Below, one piece after another: positions 1 to 8,414 of a DNA stretch of 64,000 nucleotides (the first letter of the stretch is position 1; each line of letters opens with the position of its first letter). Source of the DNA: Serratia silvae (GTDB taxonomy: Bacteria > Pseudomonadota > Gammaproteobacteria > Enterobacterales > Enterobacteriaceae); the NCBI RefSeq assembly GCF_023282985.1, contig NZ_JAGQDC010000008.1, forward strand, positions 62,001 to 126,000, given 5' to 3'. The position numbers and the translations under genes are program-made. The notes beneath the pieces were generated by a model. That model worked only from the letters and a program-made list of their open reading frames with translations, made no database searches and had not been told where the DNA came from.

Positions 1-274
1 TGTCACGGGTTTGCAACTGCGCCAATTCCTCTACTTGTTCAGTAATCAAATCGCTGACGCGATGCAGGATCGCCGCACGCTGATGCGGCACCAGTCCACG
101 CCAGCTCGGATCGCGCCAGGCTTTTTCTGCCGCCGCAACGGCCTCATTCACATCCTCGACGTTGGCCGCTCGCAGGCGAGCATTCACGCTGCCATCAGCC
201 GGGAAAACCGAACTCATCTCTTCGCCGCGCCCTTCGCACCAGCGGCCGGCAAGAAAAATCTTTAACGTTTCCAT
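1..274 (-). CDS. aldehyde dehydrogenase, N-terminal part (runs off the window)
   Basis: The first 91 codons of a protein that continues beyond the left edge. The start ATG at 274 follows an AGGAGC ribosome site and lies 16 bp after the stop of the aspartate-dehydrogenase-like gene. The N-terminus has the FLAGRWCEG opening, an FPADGSVNARLRAA stretch and an AEKAWRD helix, the usual pattern of the NAD(P)-dependent aldehyde dehydrogenase superfamily. The catalytic Cys and Glu lie outside the window. It is the last visible gene of the aromatic catabolic operon, where it would oxidise a semialdehyde produced by ring cleavage or side-chain processing; that role is inferred from position. Confidence 0.82.
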   Translation of the reverse strand, partial: METLKIFLAGRWCEGRGEEMSSVFPADGSVNARLRAANVEDVNEAVAAAEKAWRDPSWRGLVPHQRAAILHRVSDLITEQVEELAQLQTRD

Positions 275-290
275 GCTCTGCTCCTGCCAT

Positions 291-1085
291 TCAGGCAATA
301 AAACCGCCGTCCACCAGACTGCGGCAGGCTTGTACCGCACTCAGCGCCGCCAGCGTTGACGTTTTCGGGTTGCTGGCCAGTGGGTTGCCGCACAGCTCAA
401 TCTGGAACTCGCCAAACTGGCCGCACACCTGTAAGCGGTGAGTATTACGTTGAGTATGCGGATCTACCTGCAAGCGTACCCGCGTGGCATCCATCCCCAA
501 GCCATGCAGCGCAATGGTGGCCGCTACGTTGGCGTTGGCTGGGAACATGCTTGCGGCTTCCCGGGCCGACCCTTCAAAGAACACCTGCGCTTCGCTGACG
601 GCATCCAGATTAATCAGTTTTTCCGCCGGGCTGCCGCGCCAACTGGCCGGGCTTTTGCTGGACTGATAGGTCACACTGTCCAACCCGCCTTCCCGCGCCG
701 AAGCCAGGCCATCCATACCCGCCACCGCACCAGACAGCACAATCAGCTGCCCGTGGTAGCGTGCGCAGGCCTGCTGCAAACGCAGTTGCAATGCAGCATC
801 TGCCAGAGCGCCAGTAGAGATCACCGCCAGCCGCCAGCCACGTTTAACGATGGCCTCACCAAACTCGGCGACCGCCTGCTGGCTGGCACACTCCACCACC
901 AAATCAGGTTGCTCGGTACACTGGTCAGGATGGGTCAGCGCCTGCACCTGTCCGGCAAATGCAGCGTCGATCTCAACATGATGCGTTTCCCGTGCCACGA
1001 TCCAACCCACTGCCACGCCCTCCGGCAGGCGCGCAAGCACCTCTTTTGCCATCGCGCCATAGCCAATCATCATGATCTTTTTCAT
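291..1085 (-). CDS. L-aspartate dehydrogenase family protein
   Basis: 264 residues, the usual family size. An N-terminal Rossmann fold carries GYGAMA (residues 8-13). The C-terminal half has the family signatures NVAAT, GMDATRVRLQVDP, a histidine in RNTHRL matching the catalytic His position, FGEF and NPKTS. Known members reductively aminate oxaloacetate or oxidise L-aspartate with NAD(P). Here it sits between an SDR and an aldehyde dehydrogenase in an aromatic catabolic operon and not beside NAD biosynthesis genes, so the true substrate may be a keto or imino acid released from the aromatic compound (inference). The family call is firm; the substrate is not. Confidence 0.82.
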   Translation of the reverse strand: MKKIMMIGYGAMAKEVLARLPEGVAVGWIVARETHHVEIDAAFAGQVQALTHPDQCTEQPDLVVECASQQAVAEFGEAIVKRGWRLAVISTGALADAALQLRLQQACARYHGQLIVLSGAVAGMDGLASAREGGLDSVTYQSSKSPASWRGSPAEKLINLDAVSEAQVFFEGSAREAASMFPANANVAATIALHGLGMDATRVRLQVDPHTQRNTHRLQVCGQFGEFQIELCGNPLASNPKTSTLAALSAVQACRSLVDGGFIA

Positions 1086-1098
1086 CTTTTCAGTCCCG

Positions 1099-1893
1099 TC
1101 AGAGATGGCGATTGAAACCGCCGGAAACGTCCAGCGCCGCGCCGGTAGTAAAGGAGGACATGGGGGAGGCTAAAAACAGCAGCGCCCGTGCCGGTTCCTG
1201 CGGTTTACCTAAACGCCCCATAGGGATGCCACGCCGCTCGGCAATCGCTGCTGTCCACTGTTCCCAGCTTTGTTGTTGATCCTGGCGTTCGGCAAAGCGC
1301 CGCCGCCATTGGCCCGACTCCACCATGCCCAGTAGGATGGAATTGACGCGGACCCCTTTGCTCACCAGCTCTTTCGATAAGGTCAGCGTCATGTTGAGCA
1401 ACGCGGCACGGGCCGCCGAGGTGGCAATCATGTGCTCTTCCGGCTGCAGGGCCAGCAATGAGTTAACGCAGGTAATGGAGGCGATATCTGAACGCTCCAG
1501 CGCCGGTAAAAAGGCCTGCACCGGGTTGATCACCCCGAACAGTTTTAGCTCTGCCTCATGCAACCAGGCTTCACGCGGTGTCTGATCGAAATGTGCCACA
1601 AACCCCTGCCCGGCGTTGTTGATCAACATATCCACTGCGCCAAAATGCGTGCTGACCTGCTCGGCAAACTTGGCAACCTGCTCGGCGTCGAGCACATCAC
1701 AACGTAACGCCAGGATCTCCGCCTGCGGGAACTCTTCACGCAGGCTGGCCTCGGCGCTGGCCAGTTTGTCCTGATTGCGGCCACAGAAAGCGACTTTCGC
1801 CCCTTCGGCCAGCAATAGACGCAGCGTTTCAAAACCGATCCCCGAGGATCCTCCGGTGACCACCGCCACTCGCCGTTCAATCTGAAAATTCAT
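1099..1893 (-). CDS. SDR-family protein without the Tyr-Lys catalytic pair
   Basis: 264 residues with a classical short-chain dehydrogenase layout. The cofactor motif TGGSSGIG is at 13-20 and NNAG near 92, with a serine near 145 in the catalytic position and a C-terminal GAALDVSGG. The usual YxxxK is replaced by Thr158 and Arg162 (TSAAR), read directly from the DNA. Its start ATG overlaps the stop of the upstream hydrolase gene (ATGA), so the two are translationally coupled. NAD(P) binding is likely. Ordinary alcohol dehydrogenation is doubtful; it may have a non-redox or unusual role in the pathway. The reading frame is intact with no sign of decay. Confidence 0.8.
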   Translation of the reverse strand: MNFQIERRVAVVTGGSSGIGFETLRLLLAEGAKVAFCGRNQDKLASAEASLREEFPQAEILALRCDVLDAEQVAKFAEQVSTHFGAVDMLINNAGQGFVAHFDQTPREAWLHEAELKLFGVINPVQAFLPALERSDIASITCVNSLLALQPEEHMIATSAARAALLNMTLTLSKELVSKGVRVNSILLGMVESGQWRRRFAERQDQQQSWEQWTAAIAERRGIPMGRLGKPQEPARALLFLASPMSSFTTGAALDVSGGFNRHL

Positions 1894-2708
1894 GGTTGGA
1901 TTGCCCCCGTAAAGTCCTGCAAATAGCGGTTAAACAGCGCTGGCGCATCGAGATAGCTGGCATGCCCCGCCGCATCAATCAGACGGATTGTCGCATCCTG
2001 CTGTTGCGCCAACGTTGCGGCCCCCTGCGGTGGCGTGATGCGATCGACACTGCCACACCACACCTGTAACGAGCCGCGATAGCGCACCAGGTAACGGTTG
2101 ATATCGTCATTGGCCAGCATCCAGGCGGCACTGAGAAAACCGGCTGGATCAAGTTGCTGCATGCCGCTGCGTACCCAGGCAATATCCTGCGGATCCGCAT
2201 CTTCACGTAGCAGTGCCGCCGCTCGCTGTTCGCCGTAGCCCTGTGGGCCAAGCGTTTCGATCATCTGTTTGCGTTGGCCATACACCTGCTGGCGTTTTTC
2301 CAGCGGCGCAGTGGCATAGCCCTGCGCCGGATCGGCTAATACCAGTCCACTCACCCCATCTGGGTTGGCGGCAGCAAAGGCACTACCGATCAACGCACCG
2401 AGCGAATGCCCCACGATCAGCGGCTGTTGTAACTGCAACTCGGCGATCAGCGCCGCCAGCGCGTTGGCATAAGCAGTAGCATCTGGTTCTGCCTGCGCCA
2501 GCGCTGCGCTACTGCCATAACCCGGAGCATCCCAGGCAATCAGGCGGTGGCCGTCGGTCAGGGCGCGATCGCTGAACTGCTTCACCCACGAAGCGGAACC
2601 GGAACTGATGCCATGCAGCAGTACCACGGCCCGGCCATGCCCGGCTTCGCGCCAACTCAGCCGTCGGCCTCCACAATCCGCCTGCTGGCGTTCCGGTAAG
2701 CCGTTCAT
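1890..2708 (-). CDS. alpha/beta hydrolase, possible ring-cleavage product hydrolase
   Basis: 272 residues from the ATG at 2708, which overlaps the cupin stop by one base (TGATG); a longer upstream reading would sit inside the cupin gene. The oxyanion-side LLHG is at 31-33, and the nucleophile elbow GHSLG places Ser102. Asp222 (GSVDR) and His249 (AGHAS) complete the triad. It resembles meta-cleavage-product hydrolases and enol-lactone hydrolases. With an extradiol dioxygenase in the same operon, C-C or ester hydrolysis of a ring-opened product is the most economical role (inference). Confidence 0.82.
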   Translation of the reverse strand: MNGLPERQQADCGGRRLSWREAGHGRAVVLLHGISSGSASWVKQFSDRALTDGHRLIAWDAPGYGSSAALAQAEPDATAYANALAALIAELQLQQPLIVGHSLGALIGSAFAAANPDGVSGLVLADPAQGYATAPLEKRQQVYGQRKQMIETLGPQGYGEQRAAALLREDADPQDIAWVRSGMQQLDPAGFLSAAWMLANDDINRYLVRYRGSLQVWCGSVDRITPPQGAATLAQQQDATIRLIDAAGHASYLDAPALFNRYLQDFTGAIQP

Positions 2709-3232
2709 CAGTTGCGCTTCACTTTCGACAACGGGTGATCGGCCGGGTAAGTCGGGGTTTCCGGCTTGGAAGTACCGAGCATCACGCACATCAGCGCTTC
2801 TTCTTCGCCGTGATTGAACAGGCCGCGATAAATCCCCGCCGGAACAGAAATCAGGTCACGCTCTTTCAGGATGGTTTCGTAATACTCTTCACCGTCCTGG
2901 ATCATCAGCGTGATTTTGCCTTTGAGCATAAAGAACACTTCTTCAACGTCGTCATGCAGGTGCAATGGCCCCTCACATTTCGACGGCAGTACCATGGTAG
3001 AGAAGGTAAAGTTCCCCGCCGGAATGGTGTTGGTGTCGCTGACGACGCCAGTGGCACCAGTGCCGATATAACGCATCTGCGCACGGCGGTACTTTGGATC
3101 GTAATCGGCCTGAAACTTCAGCGCGTTCCAGTCATATTTACGGCCTTCGAAACGGGCGATACGCGATTCCACCCACTTCTCCATTGTCAGATCCTGCGGC
3201 TTGATGCCGGCTTTCTTCTCAACCTGGGACAT
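2708..3232 (-). CDS. single-domain cupin protein
   Basis: 174 residues. I chose the ATG at 3232 because AAGGAG precedes it at ideal spacing; an upstream in-frame start lacks this. The cupin metal site is visible as His91, His93 and Glu97/98 in motif 1 (GPLHLHDDVEE) and His141 in motif 2 (LFNHG). Cupins in such clusters act as metal-dependent oxygenases or isomerases, or protect intermediates. Nothing in the sequence separates these options. It is translationally coupled to the hydrolase downstream. Confidence 0.78.
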   Translation of the reverse strand: MSQVEKKAGIKPQDLTMEKWVESRIARFEGRKYDWNALKFQADYDPKYRRAQMRYIGTGATGVVSDTNTIPAGNFTFSTMVLPSKCEGPLHLHDDVEEVFFMLKGKITLMIQDGEEYYETILKERDLISVPAGIYRGLFNHGEEEALMCVMLGTSKPETPTYPADHPLSKVKRN

Positions 3233-3252
3233 GTTGTCTCTCCTTCGTTGCA

Positions 3253-4515
3253 TCAATACTTATTCAGTAACGGCAGCAGAATGGCGCAGCCGGCAAAGGC
3301 CATCACCACCAGGAACAGCAAACCGTTATCCATATTGCCGGTGGCGGCGATCAGCGCCCCCATCAGCACCGGTGCCAATGCGCCGGCAAAATTACCCAAT
3401 CCGTTAAATACCCCGCCAGCGGTAGCGCTCACCCGGCTGCTGGTTGCCTTGGCCAACAGCGCGAAGATGTTTGGCGCACCGGCTCCCCACATAAAGGTGC
3501 TGAAGGACATGGCGGCGATCACGCTGTAGGTACCTTGCATATGCAGAACGACACCCAAACCGATCCCGGCACCGCATAGCGAGATGAAACAGGCCAATGC
3601 GCGGCGATCCATCTTGTCCGATAACCAGGCCCCCACCACTTCACCCAGCAGCATGGCAATAAACGGCAGTGACGACAGGTATCCGGCGTGCTCCAGATGA
3701 ATGCCTTTGCCTTCGATCAGATAGCTCGGTAGCCAGCCGTTCATGCCCCACAGGTAGGTGAGAAACGCGATGTTAAACAGGCAAATCATCCAGAAATGTG
3801 GAGTGCTGAACAGTTCACGGCGCAGTTGTTTACGTTCGGCAACGGCCGGTTTACTGGTGTTGCTGGCAGCCGGGCGCGCCACGTTAAGGTGACGCATACC
3901 AAACAGCACCAGCAACATCACCGGCACGGTCAGAAACGCCATAAAGAAGAAGGTGGTTTCCCAGTTAAAGCGGCTGAGAATGAACAGCGTGACCGGGAAG
4001 CCCAGCGCCGCCCCAATCGGGGTCCCCAGCAGCCACAGCATGGTGGCACGCGCCTGGAGACGTTGCGGAAAAGCCTGGCGTACGATGGCATAAGCCATTG
4101 GCAACAACGGCCCTTCGGCGATGCCCAGCAGGATACGCAGCGTCATCATGGTGTGATAAGAGCGCGTCATCCCCATCAGCACCATCAGCACGCCCCAGGT
4201 CACCATCATGCCAATCAGCACTTTGACCGGATTGAGCCGATCGCCAATGCCGCTCAACAGCATCGAAGAAAAGCCGTAAGAGAATAAAAAGGCGCTCATC
4301 AGCAGCCCGAGCCGGGTGGGATCAAAGCCTATGCCCATCGCCTGCTGAAACTCGTGGTCAGAAAACAGCGCGGCAATGCTGATCTTGTCGAAAAACGCCA
4401 GTAACACGCAGGCAAACAGGGCTGCTGGCACCGACCAACGCACGCTGGTTGGCGAATTTTCGGCAACAGCATCCCCCACCCGACCGCTGCGGGCGTCGAT
4501 ATCTTGCGTAGTCAT
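3253..4515 (-). CDS. MFS transporter, aromatic or organic acid uptake
   Basis: 420 residues with about 12 hydrophobic segments. The first begins near residue 28 (VPAALFACVLLAFFDK), and a charged central loop is near 210-230. The loop between helices 2 and 3 (GIGDRLNPVKVLIG) and the 8-9 loop (AWLSDKMDRRALA) fit the anion:cation symporter branch that includes phthalate, hydroxybenzoate and glucarate importers. An aspartate in helix 1 (FFDK) is typical. Placed between the reductase and cupin genes, it most likely imports the substrate of the pathway. Confidence 0.82.
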   Translation of the reverse strand: MTTQDIDARSGRVGDAVAENSPTSVRWSVPAALFACVLLAFFDKISIAALFSDHEFQQAMGIGFDPTRLGLLMSAFLFSYGFSSMLLSGIGDRLNPVKVLIGMMVTWGVLMVLMGMTRSYHTMMTLRILLGIAEGPLLPMAYAIVRQAFPQRLQARATMLWLLGTPIGAALGFPVTLFILSRFNWETTFFFMAFLTVPVMLLVLFGMRHLNVARPAASNTSKPAVAERKQLRRELFSTPHFWMICLFNIAFLTYLWGMNGWLPSYLIEGKGIHLEHAGYLSSLPFIAMLLGEVVGAWLSDKMDRRALACFISLCGAGIGLGVVLHMQGTYSVIAAMSFSTFMWGAGAPNIFALLAKATSSRVSATAGGVFNGLGNFAGALAPVLMGALIAATGNMDNGLLFLVVMAFAGCAILLPLLNKY

Positions 4516-4539
4516 AAAACGCTCCCTTTGAGTCGGGCG

Positions 4540-5751
4540 TTATTTCAACGCCATCAGAGAAAATTCCACATCCGCCAGTTGCTGCGGATCCAGTACCCGG
4601 CCACTGGCCAGCCAGCGTTTACCCAACTTGATGGTACGCGCGTCGTTAAACGCGACCAGTTGCACCAATTGCCGATCGGCATTCAGGGTGAAAAACAGTT
4701 GTGACTGCGGTGTGCGGCGCACTATCTGGTGAACGCCGCCGGTAGGGACGCCCAGGATTTGAATATTGGCGTCGTATTGATCCGACCACAGCCAGGCCAC
4801 ATCATCGTAAGGTGCGGCAAACGCATCCAACATGGCGCAAGCGGTGCTGATCGCCTGATTCTGTGCGTAGGCCCAGGATTGCAGACACAGGCCGAGGGTG
4901 GGATGGCACGCAACATCGCCGGCGGCAAAAATGGCCGGGTGGCTGGTACGCCCTTGCCCATCTACGACGATCCCGCCTTCAAGGCGCAGCCCGGCTGTGC
5001 GTGCCAGTTCCAGATTCAGTTCAACGCCAATGCCGACAACCACCAGGTCGAAGGGCTGCGCGGTACTGCTGGCGCTGCCAATCCAGGCTTCACCATCGCG
5101 ATCTTCAAGCGTGATCTCGCCGCAGTCACAATGTACGGTAACGCCTTGCTGTTGATGCAGTTCCAGCAAAGCCTGGGAAACGCTAGCCCCTACGCTACGC
5201 ATACACAGCGCGGGTTGACGCTCAAACACCGTTACGTCAACGCCCAGCTTGCGGGCCGAGGCGGCAATCTCCAACCCGATCCAGCCACCACCCACAATCG
5301 CCAGCTTTTGGCATTGCAGTAAGCCTTGGCGCAGGCGTGCCGCATCATCCCAGGAACGCAGGGTCATCACTCGCGGGTGCTTGGCCCAACTGGCATCCGG
5401 CAGGCGTGGTCGGCCACCGGTGGCGATCAGCAGTTGATCGAACTGCAACTGGCTGCCGTCGCTGAGCGTGACGATTTGCTGCTGCCCGTCGATGGCTTCG
5501 GCACGAAGTGGGCGGTACCAGTCGATATTCATCCCGGCGACCACCTCTTCACTGAACAGGCGGCTGAGCGGCGCACTACCATCCAACAGCGCTGCCTTGG
5601 AGAGCGGTGGGCGTTCGTAAAAATCATAAGGCTCGTCACTGATCACCGACAGCCTGCCGCTATAACCGCGATCACGCAGCGTTTTCGCCGCCCAACCACC
5701 GGCCTGACCACCGCCGATAATGACAATGCCTGCACGGGTTGCTTGGCTCAT
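4540..5751 (-). CDS. FAD/NAD(P)H ferredoxin reductase of the Rieske oxygenase system
   Basis: 403 residues, glutathione-reductase-type. It has an FAD-binding GGGQAGGWAAKTLR near the N-terminus, an NAD-binding GGGWIGLEIA near residue 155 and the FAD-contacting IFAAGDVA near 275. This architecture matches BphA4/CarAd-like reductases, which pass electrons from NADH to a Rieske ferredoxin. The partner ferredoxin is encoded at 9786-10103 and the oxygenase at 8411-9454. The start overlaps the stop of the extradiol dioxygenase gene (ATGA). Confidence 0.88.
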   Translation of the reverse strand: MSQATRAGIVIIGGGQAGGWAAKTLRDRGYSGRLSVISDEPYDFYERPPLSKAALLDGSAPLSRLFSEEVVAGMNIDWYRPLRAEAIDGQQQIVTLSDGSQLQFDQLLIATGGRPRLPDASWAKHPRVMTLRSWDDAARLRQGLLQCQKLAIVGGGWIGLEIAASARKLGVDVTVFERQPALCMRSVGASVSQALLELHQQQGVTVHCDCGEITLEDRDGEAWIGSASSTAQPFDLVVVGIGVELNLELARTAGLRLEGGIVVDGQGRTSHPAIFAAGDVACHPTLGLCLQSWAYAQNQAISTACAMLDAFAAPYDDVAWLWSDQYDANIQILGVPTGGVHQIVRRTPQSQLFFTLNADRQLVQLVAFNDARTIKLGKRWLASGRVLDPQQLADVEFSLMALK

Positions 5752-6689
5752 ACCGCCCCCGGCTTCTTATGTTGGCGGCGGGTATCGTGATCGATACCGC
5801 CTTCGACCGCCCATTCGGTAAACGACACCAGCGAATGCTCCAGTTCACGCGGCTGCCAGTTTTCCGTCAGGTAGTCATCATTGGTGTAATACTCAAAGGC
5901 ACCGCCGGTCGGGCTGTTGACGTACCAAAAATAGGCCGAGGAGATCGGGTGGCGGCCTGGGCCAATAAAGGTGCTCCACTGCTCTTTATTCATCGCGATG
6001 CCGCCGCCGATCACTTCATGGATATCGCGTACGGTGAAAGCAACGTGGTTTAGGCCCCGTGGGCGGTTAGGCAGTTTCAGCAGGAACAGGTTGTGATGAC
6101 CACCGCGTGCCTGGGTTCTCAAGAAGACGGCGCGATCGATATAGCGGTCGGACACCTGGAAACCGAGCAGATCGCAGTAGAAGCGTTCGGTAGCAGCCAA
6201 ATCCTCAACGAAGAACACCACGTGGCCGATATTAACCGGTTCGGCTTTAGCATAAACCGGGCTAGGCTGGTCGATACGGCGTACATCGCCCCATTGGTTG
6301 ATCGGTGAAACCGGCAGCTCTACCACCCGCTGCGCGGTGACGGTAAAACGCAGCGTCATGCCGTTGGGATCGCGACATTCCAGTTCTTCGCCAACGTGGC
6401 GGAAGCCAGGCATCTGCACCAACAGGGGTTGCAACGCAGCCAGCGCGGCCGGGCTTTCAACCGCCCAGGTCATGCGGCGCAGGGTAGAACCGGCTTCAAA
6501 CGCGGCCGGTAAGACCTCGCTGTCTTGCGGATACAGCACCACGCTAGCCCCGCTCAACGTGGTAAATTCACGGCGCGGTTCGCCCCAATGTTGTAGCGTC
6601 GGTTGCAGACCGAAGTCCTGCATAAACTTTTCGCACGTTGGCAGATCTTCGACGCCAAATTCCAGCTTTTCGATTCCGGTTATGCTCAT
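5748..6689 (-). CDS. extradiol (VOC-type) ring-cleavage dioxygenase
   Basis: 313 residues with two vicinal-oxygen-chelate repeats (about 5-120 and 152-275). The C-terminal repeat carries the iron ligands of type I extradiol dioxygenases: His156 (IGHVVF), His215 (LNHVAF) and Glu266 (AFEYY), close to the H146/H210/E260 spacing of BphC. It should open a catechol ring next to the hydroxyl pair. The start has GAGGC upstream. It is the first gene after the IclR gene and a 138-bp gap containing a promoter, so it heads the second transcription unit of the cluster. Confidence 0.87.
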   Translation of the reverse strand: MSITGIEKLEFGVEDLPTCEKFMQDFGLQPTLQHWGEPRREFTTLSGASVVLYPQDSEVLPAAFEAGSTLRRMTWAVESPAALAALQPLLVQMPGFRHVGEELECRDPNGMTLRFTVTAQRVVELPVSPINQWGDVRRIDQPSPVYAKAEPVNIGHVVFFVEDLAATERFYCDLLGFQVSDRYIDRAVFLRTQARGGHHNLFLLKLPNRPRGLNHVAFTVRDIHEVIGGGIAMNKEQWSTFIGPGRHPISSAYFWYVNSPTGGAFEYYTNDDYLTENWQPRELEHSLVSFTEWAVEGGIDHDTRRQHKKPGAV

Positions 6690-6782
6690 TATTGTGCCTC
6701 ACGTTCTCGCTGAATGCGTTTTTCAGGCATGATCGACCCCGGCCCATGAAGCTCATGAGTCTTATCCCTGCCTGAGTGATTG

Positions 6783-6811
6783 GTAATAGGCGAATAGCTT
6801 CGCCCAGACAA
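6783..6811 (-). promoter_or_regulatory. candidate sigma70 promoter for the dioxygenase-to-ALDH operon
   Basis: Read on the minus strand: TTGTCT, a 17-bp spacer, then TATTAC, about 85 bp upstream of the extradiol dioxygenase start. The spacer contains an inverted repeat, GGCGAA-4-TTCGCC, which could be a repressor operator or a weak terminator for the IclR gene. Prediction from sequence only. Confidence 0.45.
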
Positions 6812-6827
6812 CAAAGCGTTCGGCCGG

Positions 6828-7622
6828 TTAGCCGACGTTAGCCTGCGGTGGCGCGCCCAGCAGGCCGGAAATTTTCACTGCGGCGTCTCGGACTTCCATG
6901 CGCAACCGCTCGCGATCCGCCTTTGGGATCTCATCGGACGGCACCATAATGCTGACCACCGCTTCCACCCGCTGTTCGCGGTTAAAGATCGGATAGACGA
7001 TTGAGGAAATGCCGTGGCGGAAGAAAGATTCGCCAATCACATAGCCACGGGCCTTATCCTGTTGCACCATCTGCCACAGCGCTTCGCGATTGGCCGGAGT
7101 CCCCGGGGCCGCATCGGGCAAGGCTTCATGCGGAAACAGGCGTTCAAACTCTTCCCGGCTGGAACTGGTCAGCAGCATACGGCCGAGAGAGGTGCGGTGC
7201 GCCGGTAAACGGGTGCCCACGCTGACCTGGTTGATCTGCGAACCAGCAGCGCTGACGCGGGCAATGTAGATCACATCATGCCCATCGCGGATCGCCAGAT
7301 GGCTGCTGCATTGGCTGTGATCGCGCAGTTGCTCGATCACCGGTTGGCCAGCCTGGGCAACATCCAGCGAGGCGATATACTCAAAGCCCAGACGCAGCAC
7401 TTTGATCCCCAGCGCAAAGGTGTTGGTGCGCGGGTTGCGCTCCAAAAAGCCCAAGTGCTCCAACGTTTGCACCACACGATAGGCGGTTGCCTTTGGCATA
7501 TCGACCAGGCGATGTAATTCTGCAAAGGTCATTTCCTTATGCTGCTCGCCGAAGGCCAGCAACAGTTGTAACCCGCGATCCAGCCCCGGGATCAGATATT
7601 TACACGCTTGATCGTCTGCCAT
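6828..7622 (-). CDS. IclR-family transcriptional regulator of the catabolic cluster
   Basis: 264 residues. An N-terminal winged helix-turn-helix (about 10-75) contains MTFAELHRLVDMPKATAYR and a recognition-helix/wing region. A C-terminal IclR effector domain (about 90-255) contains GTRLPAHRTSLGRMLL and the GISSIVYPIF stretch. IclR proteins bind aromatic or carboxylic acid effectors and control neighbouring catabolic operons as repressors or activators. It lies inside the cluster, 36 bp after the SDR gene, with its own AGGAG site. A perfect palindrome at 10126-10141 is the best candidate operator. Confidence 0.87.
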   Translation of the reverse strand: MADDQACKYLIPGLDRGLQLLLAFGEQHKEMTFAELHRLVDMPKATAYRVVQTLEHLGFLERNPRTNTFALGIKVLRLGFEYIASLDVAQAGQPVIEQLRDHSQCSSHLAIRDGHDVIYIARVSAAGSQINQVSVGTRLPAHRTSLGRMLLTSSSREEFERLFPHEALPDAAPGTPANREALWQMVQQDKARGYVIGESFFRHGISSIVYPIFNREQRVEAVVSIMVPSDEIPKADRERLRMEVRDAAVKISGLLGAPPQANVG

Positions 7623-7658
7623 GTGCTGCTCCTAAATGTTTGCCTGTCCGTCAGGCGG

Positions 7659-8414
7659 TCAGTTAAACACGAAACCACCGTTGACCGGTATCAGTTGGCC
7701 GGTGACAAAATCCGCCAGCGGCGACAGCAGATAAAGCACGCTACCGGTTACATCGTCCGGATGCTGTGCACCTGCCAGTGCCCGGCCTTGCTCGTAAAGC
7801 TGATGCCGTTCGGCAGGGACGTATTCGGTCGCTTCAACGCGCGTCAGGCCCGGTGCGATGGCGTTGACGCAGATGCCCTGCGGCCCCAGCTCACGCGCCA
7901 TGGAACGGGTCATCGAGATGATCGCCCCTTTGCTCGCGACATAGGCCATTAGCCTTGGCGCGCCCCACAATGCGGTATCCGAAGCAACATTGACGATTTT
8001 GGCATGCGGCGTTTGTGCCAATAATGGCACCGCCGCCTGGCTCACCAACCAGGTCCCCCGTACGTTGACCTGCATGACCTTGTCCCACAGCTCAATGTCG
8101 TATTCCATCATGGTTTTGCCACCGATACCGGTAGCCATCGCGGCGTTGTTCACTAGCCCGTCGATCACTCCGCCCTGGGCTATCGCACTGAACGCCGCGG
8201 TGATGGATTGCGGTGAAGCCAGATCGATAACCTGAGCTTCAACCTGTGCCCCCTGCTCACGCAGGCTGGCGGCGCTGTCCTGCAACTCCTTCGCCAGGAT
8301 GTCGCACATCACCACGCTGGCCCCGGCCTGAGCCACCGCAGCGGCAAAGCTGCGCCCCAGCCCACGCGCCGCACCGGTGACTACGATACGCTTTCCTGCC
8401 AGCAAGCCGTTCAC
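7659..8414 (-). CDS. SDR dehydrogenase, likely cis-dihydrodiol or alcohol dehydrogenase
   Basis: 251 residues, a complete classical SDR. TGAARGLG is at 13-20, NNAA near 90, a catalytic Ser lies in NVASD, YVASK supplies the Tyr and Lys, and GQLIPVNGG is at the C-terminus. It overlaps the stop of the Rieske oxygenase gene by ATGA. In Rieske systems the next enzyme oxidises the dihydrodiol to a catechol; this is the obvious candidate for that step, in contrast to the degenerate SDR at 1099-1893. Confidence 0.85.
   Translation of the reverse strand: MNGLLAGKRIVVTGAARGLGRSFAAAVAQAGASVVMCDILAKELQDSAASLREQGAQVEAQVIDLASPQSITAAFSAIAQGGVIDGLVNNAAMATGIGGKTMMEYDIELWDKVMQVNVRGTWLVSQAAVPLLAQTPHAKIVNVASDTALWGAPRLMAYVASKGAIISMTRSMARELGPQGICVNAIAPGLTRVEATEYVPAERHQLYEQGRALAGAQHPDDVTGSVLYLLSPLADFVTGQLIPVNGGFVFN

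Noticed and set aside
438-1115. A 225-codon plus-strand frame opposite the aspartate-dehydrogenase-like gene
   Set aside because: Antisense shadow of a clearly conserved gene; sequence rich in His, Arg and Gln with no domain pattern. Similar long antisense frames over lpd, acnB, speA and fhuB were rejected for the same reason.
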